Origin: Tangfeifania diversioriginum
GTDB taxonomy: Bacteria; Bacteroidota; Bacteroidia; Bacteroidales; Prolixibacteraceae
DNA length: 64,000 nt
Direction of reading: 5' to 3'
Assembly (NCBI RefSeq): GCF_900141875.1
Contig: NZ_FQZE01000013.1
Coordinates: 1 to 64,000, forward strand
Numbering within the stretch: position 1 is the stretch's first letter; each line of letters starts with the position of its first letter. The notes below the pieces were generated by a model, which was not told where the DNA came from, made no database searches, and worked only from the letters and a program-made list of their open reading frames with translations. Of this stretch, positions 56,301 through 64,000 are shown piece by piece. The position numbers and the translations under genes were made by a program.

Positions 56301-57590
56301 ATGAAAATCCTGGTATTTACAATATTGATAACCGCCTTTTGGGCTGGTTCTTCAGTTTCTCCCCCAAAAGAAGAACTAAAAAAACATATTCAATCCAACG
56401 AATATTTTGCATTTGTAAAAGAAAAAGCGGTTGAAGTTGTCAAAACCGGATTCAATGCCGGCGACGGATATGGCGAAGTGTGGATTCGCGACTACAACAC
56501 CTTTATCGAACTTTCGGCAGAGGTTTTTGAAGCTGAAGTATTGAGGGAGAATTTGCTGGTTTTTTTCAGAATGCAGGGCGACGACGGCAACATCATCGAT
56601 GGTTTTATTCCCGCTGAAAAAGCCGGCGGAGGGTACAATTACATTTACTCGGAACTGGAACCGCGCTATGCCGGGCACAAAAACACAGTGGAAACCGACC
56701 AGGAATCGTCATTGGTACAAGCGGTTTACAAGTATGTAGTGGCCACCGGGGATTCTTCCATCCTCACCGAAAGAGTGGGCGATAAAACCGTTTCAGAGCG
56801 TTTGGAAGAGGCAATGGAATTTCTGCTGAACCACCGATTCAGCAAAAAATACGGCTTGCTTTGGGGTGCCACCACTGCCGACTGGGGCGATGTGCAACCC
56901 GAACACGAATGGGGAGTTTACCTCACTAATGACACACATTACGCCATTGATATTTATGACAATGCCATGTTCCTGATTGCCCTCGAAAACATGATGGAGC
57001 TTCTGCCTGAAAAAAAGGAGAAATGGCAGCCGGTGCATCAACTTATTTTTGAAAACTGTCGTAAGCATCTGTGGGATAATACCAACAAAAAATTTATTCC
57101 CCACATCTATCTAAACGGTTCACCTTTCCCTGATGATTTTAACGAAAATAAAATTTATTACCATGGAGGAACGGCTGTGGCCATTGAAGCCGGACTCCTC
57201 TCCGGGGATGAAATAAAAATTTCCATTGAAAAAATGGAGGAAAATATAAAAGCTTCCGGCGCCGCTTCCATCGGATTAACAGTTTATCCGCCCTACCCCG
57301 AAGGATTTTTCAAGAATGAAAGCATGTATCCGTACGGCTACCAAAACGGCGGCGACTGGACCTGGTTTGGCGGGCGTATGATACAGCAACTCCTAAAAAA
57401 CGGTTTTGTGGAAGAAGCTTACGAACACATGCAACCTATGGTTAAACGGGTGAAAAACAATAATGGTTTTTTTGAGTGGTACACCGTAAACAACGAGCCA
57501 AAGGGCTCGGGCACATTCCGCGGTTCGGCAGGTGTGCTTTGGAAATCCATTCAACTGTTTGAGGAATTTGCCGAATCAGAAAGCGAATAA
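56301..57590 (+). CDS. Exported six-hairpin (alpha/alpha barrel) glycosidase-like protein
   Basis: 429 aa. An N-terminal signal-like segment (MKILVFTILITAFWAGSSVS) precedes an (alpha/alpha)6-barrel with IRDYNTFIELSAEVF, YGLLWGATTADWGDVQPEHE, NGGDWTWFGGRMIQQLLKNG and FRGSAGVLWKSIQLFEEF. Acidic residues in ADWGD and at GDWTW sit where inverting glycosidases of the GH63/GH65/GH78-like folds keep their catalytic pair. The specific family and substrate are not recognised. A hairpin terminator follows. Confidence 0.7.
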   Translation: MKILVFTILITAFWAGSSVSPPKEELKKHIQSNEYFAFVKEKAVEVVKTGFNAGDGYGEVWIRDYNTFIELSAEVFEAEVLRENLLVFFRMQGDDGNIIDGFIPAEKAGGGYNYIYSELEPRYAGHKNTVETDQESSLVQAVYKYVVATGDSSILTERVGDKTVSERLEEAMEFLLNHRFSKKYGLLWGATTADWGDVQPEHEWGVYLTNDTHYAIDIYDNAMFLIALENMMELLPEKKEKWQPVHQLIFENCRKHLWDNTNKKFIPHIYLNGSPFPDDFNENKIYYHGGTAVAIEAGLLSGDEIKISIEKMEENIKASGAASIGLTVYPPYPEGFFKNESMYPYGYQNGGDWTWFGGRMIQQLLKNGFVEEAYEHMQPMVKRVKNNNGFFEWYTVNNEPKGSGTFRGSAGVLWKSIQLFEEFAESESE

Positions 57591-57627
57591 AATTTGGTTA
57601 ACCAAAATTAAAAACCAATGAGCAACA

Positions 57628-57662
57628 AAAAAGCGGTGGAGATTTCCACCGCTTCTTCCTTC
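57628..57662 (+). terminator. Rho-independent terminator
   Basis: AAGCGGTGGA (57631-57640) pairs with TCCACCGCTT (57645-57654) around a 4-nt loop, followed by a pyrimidine-rich tract, 40 nt after the stop at 57590. Confidence 0.75.
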
Positions 57663-57997
57663 CTGAAAGACAAACAACTAATAACCATGTTTGCTGGCTT
57701 TGATCCACTTACAACCAATCAAAACCCGGTAAGTCCACTTAAAAGCAATTCGGACAAAGCCACGATTTTATTACGAACCAACCTCTCCATTGTTTCATAA
57801 AGAATGGTTTTTAACATATTTTAACCTGCTGGTTATCAGAAAAAATAATCTAAAGCGTCATTCTGAATTCATGTCACAGTTTTAACTTTCTGAAGAAGAA
57901 ACCCTTAAATGCTTTTCTGCGGCAGGCAGAAATTCAGGTTGACGCTCTTTCCGCAGATTAGAAACATTTTGGACACCCTCATCAAATGCTGATACTC
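57663..57997. other. Gene-free stretch with an inverted repeat
   Basis: Between the six-hairpin gene and the convergent TIM-barrel gene. A 60-codon frame crosses the terminator but shows no protein-like features. The main content is the repeat at 57854-57946. Confidence 0.5.
57854..57946. repeat. Inverted repeat element, 16-bp ends
   Basis: AGCGTCATTCTGAATT (57854-57869) and AATTCAGGTTGACGCT (57931-57946) are inverted copies with two mismatches. Inside lies TTCTGCGGCAGGCAGAA, a GC-rich imperfect palindrome of the family also seen elsewhere in the window. Confidence 0.7.
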
Positions 57998-58915
57998 CTA
58001 TGCAAGAGAGTCAAACACTTTTTCAAGCAGACGTTTTGTAGCAAGAATACCCTCTTTTTCTGAGAGCTCGCTTCCTTCATATTCAATTCCAACCCAACCT
58101 TTATAACCGGCGTCTTTCACAATTTTCATTATGCGGTAATAATCGGAATGGATTTCATTTCCATCTTCATCGAATTCGTGCGACTTGGCACTTACTCCCT
58201 TTGCATAAGGCATAAGCAGTTCAATTCCCTTGTAGCGATCAAACTCCTCACCGGTTTGCCTGTCAATTATAAAATTACCAAAATCGGGAAGGGTGCCAAC
58301 GCGTTTATGATCGACCAGTTCCATAACACCGGCCAGCCAGTTGCCGTTACTCGACAGGCCGCCATGGTTTTCGACCAAAACATTAATCTTTTGTGTGTCG
58401 CCATATTCACACAACATGCGCAATCCATCAGCTGCCAGTTTTTGCTGTTCTTCGTAAGAACCCTGACTTCCTGCATTTACACGAATAGAATGGCACCCAA
58501 GGAATTTTGCCGCATCAATCCATTTTTTGTGGTTTTCCAGCGTTTTAACACGTTCCGACTTGCTGGGATGCCCCACCATGCCTTCGCCATCGCACATTAT
58601 CAGCACACTATCCACACCTTCGTTTTTGCAAATCTTTTTCAGTTCGCCAAGGTAATTTTCATCTTTGGCTTTGTCTTTAAAAAACTGATTTACATACTCG
58701 AGCCCTTTAATGCCATGCTCACTGGCAAACTTCGGAAAGTCCAGATTAGTCATTTCATTGGCAAATAACGCTTTGTGCAACGACCATTCGGCCAGTGAAA
58801 TTTTAAACGGTGATTTTTTTGCAGCATAGCCGGCAAGTGCCGGGGACACCAGCAGTGAGCCTGCCGTTGCTGCCATTGCTGTCCTCAAAAAATTTCTACG
58901 TGAAGTATTTTTCAT
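57998..58915 (-). CDS. Tat-exported sugar phosphate isomerase/epimerase-like TIM-barrel protein
   Basis: 305 aa. A twin-arginine signal ([20 protein letters not shown]) precedes an AP-endonuclease-2/xylose-isomerase-like TIM barrel with [47 protein letters not shown] and [15 protein letters not shown]. The Glu of VENHG, the Asp of LPDFGNF and the Glu of IEYEG are likely metal ligands. Such exported members in Bacteroidota take part in sugar conversions that are mostly uncharacterised. The acyltransferase gene lies 37 nt upstream on the same strand. Confidence 0.88.
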   Translation of the reverse strand: MKNTSRRNFLRTAMAATAGSLLVSPALAGYAAKKSPFKISLAEWSLHKALFANEMTNLDFPKFASEHGIKGLEYVNQFFKDKAKDENYLGELKKICKNEGVDSVLIMCDGEGMVGHPSKSERVKTLENHKKWIDAAKFLGCHSIRVNAGSQGSYEEQQKLAADGLRMLCEYGDTQKINVLVENHGGLSSNGNWLAGVMELVDHKRVGTLPDFGNFIIDRQTGEEFDRYKGIELLMPYAKGVSAKSHEFDEDGNEIHSDYYRIMKIVKDAGYKGWVGIEYEGSELSEKEGILATKRLLEKVFDSLA

Positions 58916-58952
58916 TTTTAACAGGTTTTAATTTAAAGTGAAATTACTGATT

Positions 58953-60077
58953 TTATATTTTAAAGAAAATTCTTTTCAGGTATAAATAGTAACACAAAAG
59001 CCATTCGAGCGCCAAAATGGTTAACGAATTTACCAGTGCCATAACAAATTCAGGGGTGTTGAACCACGCTAAAAAGCCATGGGTGAAAATGGCCACGAAC
59101 CCATTCAGCCACTGGCCGCCCACTGTATTAAAAAACAAGTAAATGAAAATCGGGTTCATCCCCACAATTACAAACGGGAATATCCAGCCACTGATTTTTT
59201 TGACATCGATAAACCAGTAGCTGAAAGACAGCACTAAAAGGGCCCAGCCTCCTGAGGCCAGTACAAATGAGGATGTGCTGATTCTTTTTATGATGGGTGT
59301 AACGGAAGTCCAGTCGAGCAGGTACCCCACCGCCAGAATGGCGAGGCCGGAAAAGGCAATGACTTTTATTTTTTTGGTGGCTGTTTTTCCCGACATCAAA
59401 ATCTGCCCGGCTACCACTCCCCAGATGGTATGGGCTGCAGTAGGGATAAAATTAATGGCTACCCAACCGCCACCGGGATTAATTTTACCCATTAAAATAA
59501 GGTCCATCCACGTTCCGAAATTGTGATCTTTCACAAAAGGCTGGTTGAAACCTTCGAGCGGAAAAGTGCGGTATAAAATTTCGGTGAGCAGCAGCAACCC
59601 CAACGCGGCTATTATTTGCACGGCATATTTGTAGTGCATTAAAAAATAGGCAATTAATATGGTTGCCGAAAGCTGGGAAAGCACATTCCACAGTTCCCAC
59701 ACCAGTTCGCGGCGATAGCCGCAATGCAGGCCAACACCAAAAGCAAGTAAAAGAATACACCGCTGAATGATGTGCCGTGTAATTTTCTGTTTCGTGTCGC
59801 CGCGTTTTCTTCGTTTTGCATACGAAAAAGGCATGGCCACCCCCACAATAAACATAAAAAAAGGCTGCACCAAATCCCAGAACCGCAGTCCGTTCCACGG
59901 ATGGTGATGAAATTGCTGAAAAAACGGTTCGAGGAAGGTACCGGCAACGGGTTCACGTACCAAAACACTCCACAGTGCTGTACCTTCTGCTACCAAAAGG
60001 AACATGGTTATTCCGCGAAAAAAATCGAGCGATAATAATCTTGTCCCTGAAGGATCCAGGTTACTGGTTTTGTTCAT
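58953..60077 (-). CDS. Membrane acyltransferase, HGSNAT/DUF5009 type
   Basis: 374 aa with about ten membrane segments. The start LLSLDFFRGITMFLLVAEGT and FWDLVQPFFMFIVGVAMPFS are typical of the DUF5009/heparan-alpha-glucosaminide acetyltransferase-like family, which moves acetyl groups across the membrane to sugars; GINPGGG-like loop is present as KINPGGGWVAINFIPTAAHT. Substrate unknown. It precedes the exported TIM-barrel gene and follows the acyl-CoA synthetase gene at 33 nt, so the three may form one transcript. Confidence 0.85.
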   Translation of the reverse strand: MNKTSNLDPSGTRLLSLDFFRGITMFLLVAEGTALWSVLVREPVAGTFLEPFFQQFHHHPWNGLRFWDLVQPFFMFIVGVAMPFSYAKRRKRGDTKQKITRHIIQRCILLLAFGVGLHCGYRRELVWELWNVLSQLSATILIAYFLMHYKYAVQIIAALGLLLLTEILYRTFPLEGFNQPFVKDHNFGTWMDLILMGKINPGGGWVAINFIPTAAHTIWGVVAGQILMSGKTATKKIKVIAFSGLAILAVGYLLDWTSVTPIIKRISTSSFVLASGGWALLVLSFSYWFIDVKKISGWIFPFVIVGMNPIFIYLFFNTVGGQWLNGFVAIFTHGFLAWFNTPEFVMALVNSLTILALEWLLCYYLYLKRIFFKI

Positions 60078-60110
60078 ATCAAGTTTAGTTGAAAATTATT
60101 TTATTAGCGG

Positions 60111-61754
60111 CTATACATATTTAAACCGTTTGATATTCTTTTTAGGTGTTTTTTCAAATTCTTCGTCAACCATCTCAAATGCGGTAACCTGTTCATAACG
60201 CGGCAAATCGGCATTCAGTTTTTTACGGTTTTCTTCCATTATGTCGGCAAAACGTTCCATCTCAATGTGGTGTTCTTTCATGGCTTCGTGGTCAGGATAA
60301 ACTTTGGCCACAAGTTTTCCATCACGTTCAACAACAACACATTCCGAAATATAATGGAGGTTCATAATTTTTGCTTCAATTTCTTCCGGATAAATATTCT
60401 GACCGGAAGGCCCCAGAATCATATTCTTCGTACGTCCTTTAATAAATATGAAATTGTTTTCGTCAATTATCCCCAGGTCGCCTGTTTTCAGCCAGCCATC
60501 GTCGCTAAAAACAGTTTTTGTAAACTCTTCGTTTTTATAATAACCGGTCATTACATTTTCTCCGCGCACCTGAATTTCTCCAACCGTATTGTATGGATCG
60601 TCTGAGTCGATACGCACTTCCATGCGGTCAACAAGGCGACCTGCCGAACCGGGCACCGTTTTATCCCAGGCTTCGTAACTAATTAGCGGGCCGCACTCTG
60701 TCATTCCGTAGCCAACGGTAATCGGGAAATTTAACTTGCTGAAAAATTTCTCAACGTCAGTACTTAACGGAGCCCCGCCAATAACAATTTCGAAAAACCG
60801 GCCGCCAAATGTTTCAATAAGTTTTTCCTTGATTTTTTTCAGAATGATATTCGAGATAAAGGGGAGTTTCAATAAAACGCGCATCAGTGGTTTTTCTATA
60901 TTAGGCAAAATGCGTTTTTTATAAATTTTTTCGATAACCAGTGGCACTGATAAAATGAGGTGCGGTTTTACTGCACCAAACACCTTGGTAATTATTGCCG
61001 GCGATGGGATTTTACTGAGGAAAGTAATGTGGCAACCCCGAGTTACCGGGAATAAAAATTCGAACAGCAGGCCATAAACATGGGCCATGGGCAAAAATGA
61101 AACGATTTTGTGCCCCGGTTGCAACGGCATGTGCTCCCGGGCAAAAACAATGTTCGACGCAAGGCTTCTTTCAGGTATCATCACCCCTTTTGTAAAACCT
61201 GTGGTTCCTGATGTATAAGAAATTATACAGGTTTCTTCCCGGTCCCATTTTTCAAACTGAAACTGATTTTTTTCAAGCTTGTTTTTCTTGTAGTACTGAA
61301 ACGCATCATCCAGCTTGTATTTAAGGTTTTTATCTTTTGCCGCATGCAGTGAAAAATCTTCCAGCACGATAATCGCATTCAGTTTTTCGGCATTATCGAA
61401 ATCAATTTTCTCGAGCAATGATTGGGCACCGATTACCAACTTCGATTCCGAATGGTTGATAATATGATTGGTATTGCTCTCATTAAAATCAGGCAGAATG
61501 GGAACAATTATTATCCCGGCCGAAAGCGCTGAAAGAAATACAGCTCCCCAGTGCGCAGAGTTCCGGCCCAGAACAGCAATACGGTCGCCCCGCTGAACAC
61601 CGGTTAGCTGATAAAACAAATGGAGCGACTTAATTATTTTGGCCACATCGCTGTAACTGTAATCATCTCCTTCGTAATTAGAAAAGGCCAATTGATCCCA
61701 ACTGGCATGAAACGACTTTGTATAAAGTTCTGATAATGTATTATTTGTCATCAT
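60111..61754 (-). CDS. Long-chain acyl-CoA synthetase (AMP-binding)
   Basis: 547 aa. Adenylate-forming enzyme with the P-loop-like ISYTSGTTGFTKGVM, the A5 motif VGYGMTECGPLIS, the A7/A8 motifs WLKTGDLGIIDENNF and FIKGRTKNMI, and the C-terminal Lys in TPKKNIKRF. Activates fatty acids through acyl-adenylate to acyl-CoA in the cytoplasm or at the membrane. The length is somewhat shorter than FadD-type enzymes of about 600 aa but all core motifs are there. Confidence 0.92.
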   Translation of the reverse strand: MMTNNTLSELYTKSFHASWDQLAFSNYEGDDYSYSDVAKIIKSLHLFYQLTGVQRGDRIAVLGRNSAHWGAVFLSALSAGIIIVPILPDFNESNTNHIINHSESKLVIGAQSLLEKIDFDNAEKLNAIIVLEDFSLHAAKDKNLKYKLDDAFQYYKKNKLEKNQFQFEKWDREETCIISYTSGTTGFTKGVMIPERSLASNIVFAREHMPLQPGHKIVSFLPMAHVYGLLFEFLFPVTRGCHITFLSKIPSPAIITKVFGAVKPHLILSVPLVIEKIYKKRILPNIEKPLMRVLLKLPFISNIILKKIKEKLIETFGGRFFEIVIGGAPLSTDVEKFFSKLNFPITVGYGMTECGPLISYEAWDKTVPGSAGRLVDRMEVRIDSDDPYNTVGEIQVRGENVMTGYYKNEEFTKTVFSDDGWLKTGDLGIIDENNFIFIKGRTKNMILGPSGQNIYPEEIEAKIMNLHYISECVVVERDGKLVAKVYPDHEAMKEHHIEMERFADIMEENRKKLNADLPRYEQVTAFEMVDEEFEKTPKKNIKRFKYV

Positions 61755-62027
61755 TTTTTAATTTTACTTAAAGCTCAAAATTAGAAAAAATCGGGCTCAT
61801 TCTCTTCTGTTTTACCAATAACACCCGGCAAAAGTTATAATGATGTTCGAATAATATTTATTTTAACATTCATTAACATAAGCACTAAATTACTGTTTAC
61901 CAATTTTTTATGATGTTAATTCTTGTTAAAGTTTATTCTGTGCAATAAAAAGGTAAACAAATCTTCTATTTATTCCTTTTAGGGAGTAAGAAAGTTTGAA
62001 AACAGTAAAAACAAAAGATTAAAAGTT

Positions 62028-62621
62028 ATGAAAACAATGAAAACAACATTATTAGTTACAATTTTTGCATTTATAGCAAGTGCAGTGTTTGCCTCCGGAA
62101 ATTTAAAAGTAAACATTGAGCAATCATCCCCGGAAGAAGCCATTGTTGAGGCAAGCAACGTTGAAGCAAAATTTTTTGAGGTTGAAATCATGGATGAATA
62201 CGGCGACCGTTTTTACAGCAAAAAAACAGACGACAAATCGTTTACTTATAAAAGGAAGTATGACCTTTCAACCCTTGAAGACGGCACTTATTTCATGACT
62301 GTAGAGCACGGTGATGAAAAATACCTGAAGGAGTTTACAGTGCATTCAGGAGACATTCAGGTTGTAAATCAACGGAAAGTAGTTGACCCACATTTTAAAG
62401 TTGAGGGTGACATGGTTAAATTGTCATATCTGAATTTTCCGAACGACAACATGAGCATTGCCGTTTACGATGAAGGCAAACTGTTGCACGAAGAAGAAAT
62501 TGAAACCCAATTTACCGTGCACAAGGCCCTGGACCTTTCCGAATTAAGACCCGGCAACTACAAAGTTGTTTTTGCTTCAGGGTTCGACATTTTTGAATAC
62601 GACGTAGCATTGAAACAATAA
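62028..62621 (+). CDS. Small exported two-domain beta protein (paralogue B)
   Basis: 197 aa with a signal peptide (MKTMKTTLLVTIFAFIASAVFA). The layout matches the protein at 36437: first half FFEVEIMDEYGDRFYSKKTD to LSTLEDGTYFMTV, second half MSIAVYDEGKLLHEEEIE to LSELRPGNYKVVFASGFDIF. The closing phrases 'LSEL.PGNYKVVFASGFDIFEYDV' and 'FSKLEKGTYEIVLSDHFKDYEYTV' align residue by residue. Function unknown; it is more acidic than its paralogue. Ends in a strong terminator. Confidence 0.75.
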   Translation: MKTMKTTLLVTIFAFIASAVFASGNLKVNIEQSSPEEAIVEASNVEAKFFEVEIMDEYGDRFYSKKTDDKSFTYKRKYDLSTLEDGTYFMTVEHGDEKYLKEFTVHSGDIQVVNQRKVVDPHFKVEGDMVKLSYLNFPNDNMSIAVYDEGKLLHEEEIETQFTVHKALDLSELRPGNYKVVFASGFDIFEYDVALKQ

Positions 62622-62659
62622 CAGATCAGTTATAAACTGAACAAGAATTCTTTAAGCGT

Positions 62660-62698
62660 GGAAATCCGGAGCTAAAACCTCCGGATTTTTTATTTCTG
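62660..62698 (+). terminator. Rho-independent terminator
   Basis: AAATCCGGAG (62662-62671) pairs perfectly with CTCCGGATTT (62679-62688) around a 7-nt loop, followed by a T-rich tract, 40 nt after the stop at 62621. Confidence 0.9.
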
Positions 62699-62795
62699 CA
62701 TTTCACTCATTTTTTCAAATTGTTTCCCGATCTGCTTTCTGCTATGTGACCTTTTTTTCTTATTTTTATTTACTTATAAACTTTAACGTAGCTCA

Positions 62796-63113
62796 ATGGG
62801 CACTTCATCGCAGAAAAACAAAAAAGAAAAACTCTTCGACGAACTCATTTCCGTGAAAATCCTCCTCCGGAAAAAGGAAAAAGAGTTGAAACAGTCAGGA
62901 GCTGATGCTCCGGGTTTTGAAACCCTGAAAAAAGAATTGTCAGACCTAAAGAAGAAAATCGCTGCCATTGAAAAAGCCATTTCAAAATACGGCGAGAGCT
63001 TTCTTGACGTTTACGATTCGGAACTGATAAATCCACTCACCGAATCGGACATTATTGTATTACGCGACGAAATCACCGAAATCAGAAATTCACTGGAGGC
63101 GTTCAGCAGGTAA
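62796..63113 (+). CDS. Small coiled-coil protein, unknown function
   Basis: 105 aa, no signal peptide. Mostly one long charged helix (about 5-65, rich in Lys, Glu and Leu, for example SVKILLRKKEKELKQSGAD and TLKKELSDLKKKIAAIEKAI), followed by VIVLRDEITEIRNSLEAF. No family recognised; probably a cytoplasmic coiled coil. Confidence 0.6.
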   Translation: MGTSSQKNKKEKLFDELISVKILLRKKEKELKQSGADAPGFETLKKELSDLKKKIAAIEKAISKYGESFLDVYDSELINPLTESDIIVLRDEITEIRNSLEAFSR

Positions 63114-63184
63114 GGAGAGTGGCTAAAAATTATTTTTTTTATACTAAAAAAGGAGGGCTGATTTCTCAACTCTCCTTTGCCTTG

Positions 63185-63257
<73 letters not shown>

Positions 63258-63293
63258 ATATATTTTTAATATTTTTATTTTAAAAGAACTTTG

Positions 63294-63382
63294 TAGCGGA
63301 AGCAGCACTTGAACCTTCGTCCGGCAGCTGCCGGATATGAGCCCAACGAGCTACTCCCGAGTACTCGGGACTCCACCCCGCA
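63294..63382 (-). pseudogene. Decayed tandem copy of tRNA-fMet with two palindromic insertions
   Basis: Same 5' end (GCGGGGTGGAG), the GTAGCTCGTTGGGCTCATA segment and the AGGTTCAAG T-loop as the intact copy. The D-loop is replaced by the perfect palindrome at 63355-63370 (TCCCGAGTACTCGGGA). The 3' side of the anticodon stem and the variable loop are replaced by the perfect palindrome at 63320-63335 (TCCGGCAGCTGCCGGA). The anticodon stem cannot form. Flanking AT-rich sequence (ATATTTTTAATATTTTT) is duplicated as well, so the unit arose by tandem duplication. Confidence 0.85.
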
Positions 63383-63464
63383 ATATATTTTTAATATTTT
63401 TTTCTAAGAACCTCCGTTTGTAACGGGCTGCAAATATAGTTACTTTTATTAAAAAAACAAAAAA

Positions 63465-64000
63465 TCAGTTTTTTTCTTCGCGCAATTGTGCATATAACTT
63501 ATTGGCAAAAATAAAATCGTTCAACTTTTTGTTCCTGGTTTCCAGTATTTCTTTGTTCGAGCCTGTCCAGGCCACCTCGCCTTTGGCAATAAAAAGAACC
63601 GACTCGCCAATTTCAATAACCGAATTCATATCGTGTGTATTGATAATGGTTGTCATTTCAAATTCACGGGTAAGGTGTTGTATCAGTTGGTCAATAATGG
63701 TTGCGGTTTCCGGGTCGAGGCCTGAGTTGGGCTCATCGCAAAACAGGTATTTCGGATTAAGCGCAATGGCACGTGCAATGGCCACGCGTTTTTGCATTCC
63801 GCCGCTTATTTCGCTGGGAAAGAGCTTAAACGCACTTTTTTCAATATTCACATGTTCGAGGCAGAATTCAACCCGTTTCTTTTTTTCTACCGGCGATTGG
63901 TGGGTAAACATATCGAGCGGAAACCTGATATTGGCTTCAACCGAAAGGCTGTCGAAAAGTGCACCTCCCTGAAAAACCATCCCGATTTCGCGACGCAATT
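63465..64000 (-). CDS. MlaF-like ABC ATPase, partial (5' end beyond the window)
   Basis: The visible C-terminal part, about 178 codons, begins inside the nucleotide-binding domain at the Q-loop (GMVFQGGALFDSLSVEANI). It has the signature EISGGMQKRVAIARAI, Walker B YLFCDEPNSGLDP and the switch His in INTHDMNSV. The sequence GGALFDSLSVEANI and DEPNSGLDP are typical of MlaF/Ttg2A, the ATPase of the phospholipid transport system that keeps outer-membrane lipid asymmetry. Walker A and the MlaE and MlaD partners would lie beyond the edge. Confidence 0.88.
   Translation of the reverse strand, partial: LRREIGMVFQGGALFDSLSVEANIRFPLDMFTHQSPVEKKKRVEFCLEHVNIEKSAFKLFPSEISGGMQKRVAIARAIALNPKYLFCDEPNSGLDPETATIIDQLIQHLTREFEMTTIINTHDMNSVIEIGESVLFIAKGEVAWTGSNKEILETRNKKLNDFIFANKLYAQLREEKN

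Noticed and set aside
57618-57800. 60-codon plus-strand frame after the six-hairpin gene
   Set aside because: Crosses the terminator hairpin at 57631-57654 and has no recognisable protein features.

Overview
The window looks like a chromosomal segment of a Bacteroidota bacterium, most likely of the Marinilabiliales/Prolixibacteraceae type. The evidence is the Bacteroidota-style TAnnTTTG promoter elements, many Sec or lipobox-led exported proteins, LytS/LytTR regulators, TlpA-like thioredoxins, a CrtYcd lycopene cyclase, an initiator tRNA of bacterial type and the scarcity of strong Shine-Dalgarno sites. No rRNA, CRISPR array, complete insertion sequence or prophage was seen. The genus is inference.

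Layout. 0.1-7.8 kb: three exported glycoside hydrolases (GH2 beta-galactosidase, a GH50-like enzyme, a GH30 enzyme), with a probable 53-aa minus-strand gene between the first two. 8.2-20.4 kb: housekeeping genes (lycopene cyclase, Kdo transferase, B12-dependent ribonucleotide reductase, GcvH, TsaE, alanine dehydrogenase, a membrane LytTR protein, a B12/radical-SAM protein, pullulanase with a coupled partner). 20.5-23.6 kb: small accessory genes, some decayed, and an AbiE-type module. 23.8-34.1 kb: a minus-strand locus that starts with a LytS-type sensor kinase and ends with its LytTR response regulator. Between them lie two large paralogous TlpA-like thioredoxin proteins, an OmpH/Skp chaperone, a 56-aa membrane protein and a small exported protein. 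The kinase sensor region resembles the TlpA proteins but lacks their CxxC, and a pair of direct repeats typical of LytTR sites lies in front of it. 34.2-37 kb: an AAA/DUF4143 ATPase and two exported small proteins.

37.3-53.3 kb: the most striking region, a plus-strand export operon. It holds an ABC ATPase, an ABC permease fused to an inactive M1-peptidase-like part and a golvesin-like tail, TolC, a membrane-fusion protein, an RND pump, a 1571-aa protein that joins a complete RND pump to a membrane linker and a complete ABC ATPase, and a final ABC permease. A GxxExxY gene bounded by 36-bp inverted repeats sits inside it. The neighbouring genes suggest that RND- and ABC-type transport are coupled in one machine or co-regulated.

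53.4-64 kb: a RelE/ParE-type toxin-antitoxin pair, a U32 protein, an outer-membrane protein, a six-hairpin glycosidase-like protein, a Tat-exported TIM-barrel protein, a membrane acyltransferase, an acyl-CoA synthetase, two small proteins, an initiator tRNA with a decayed tandem copy carrying two 16-bp perfect palindromes, and the 3' part of an MlaF-like ATPase running off the end. Short GC-rich palindromes and longer inverted repeats recur between genes across the window.
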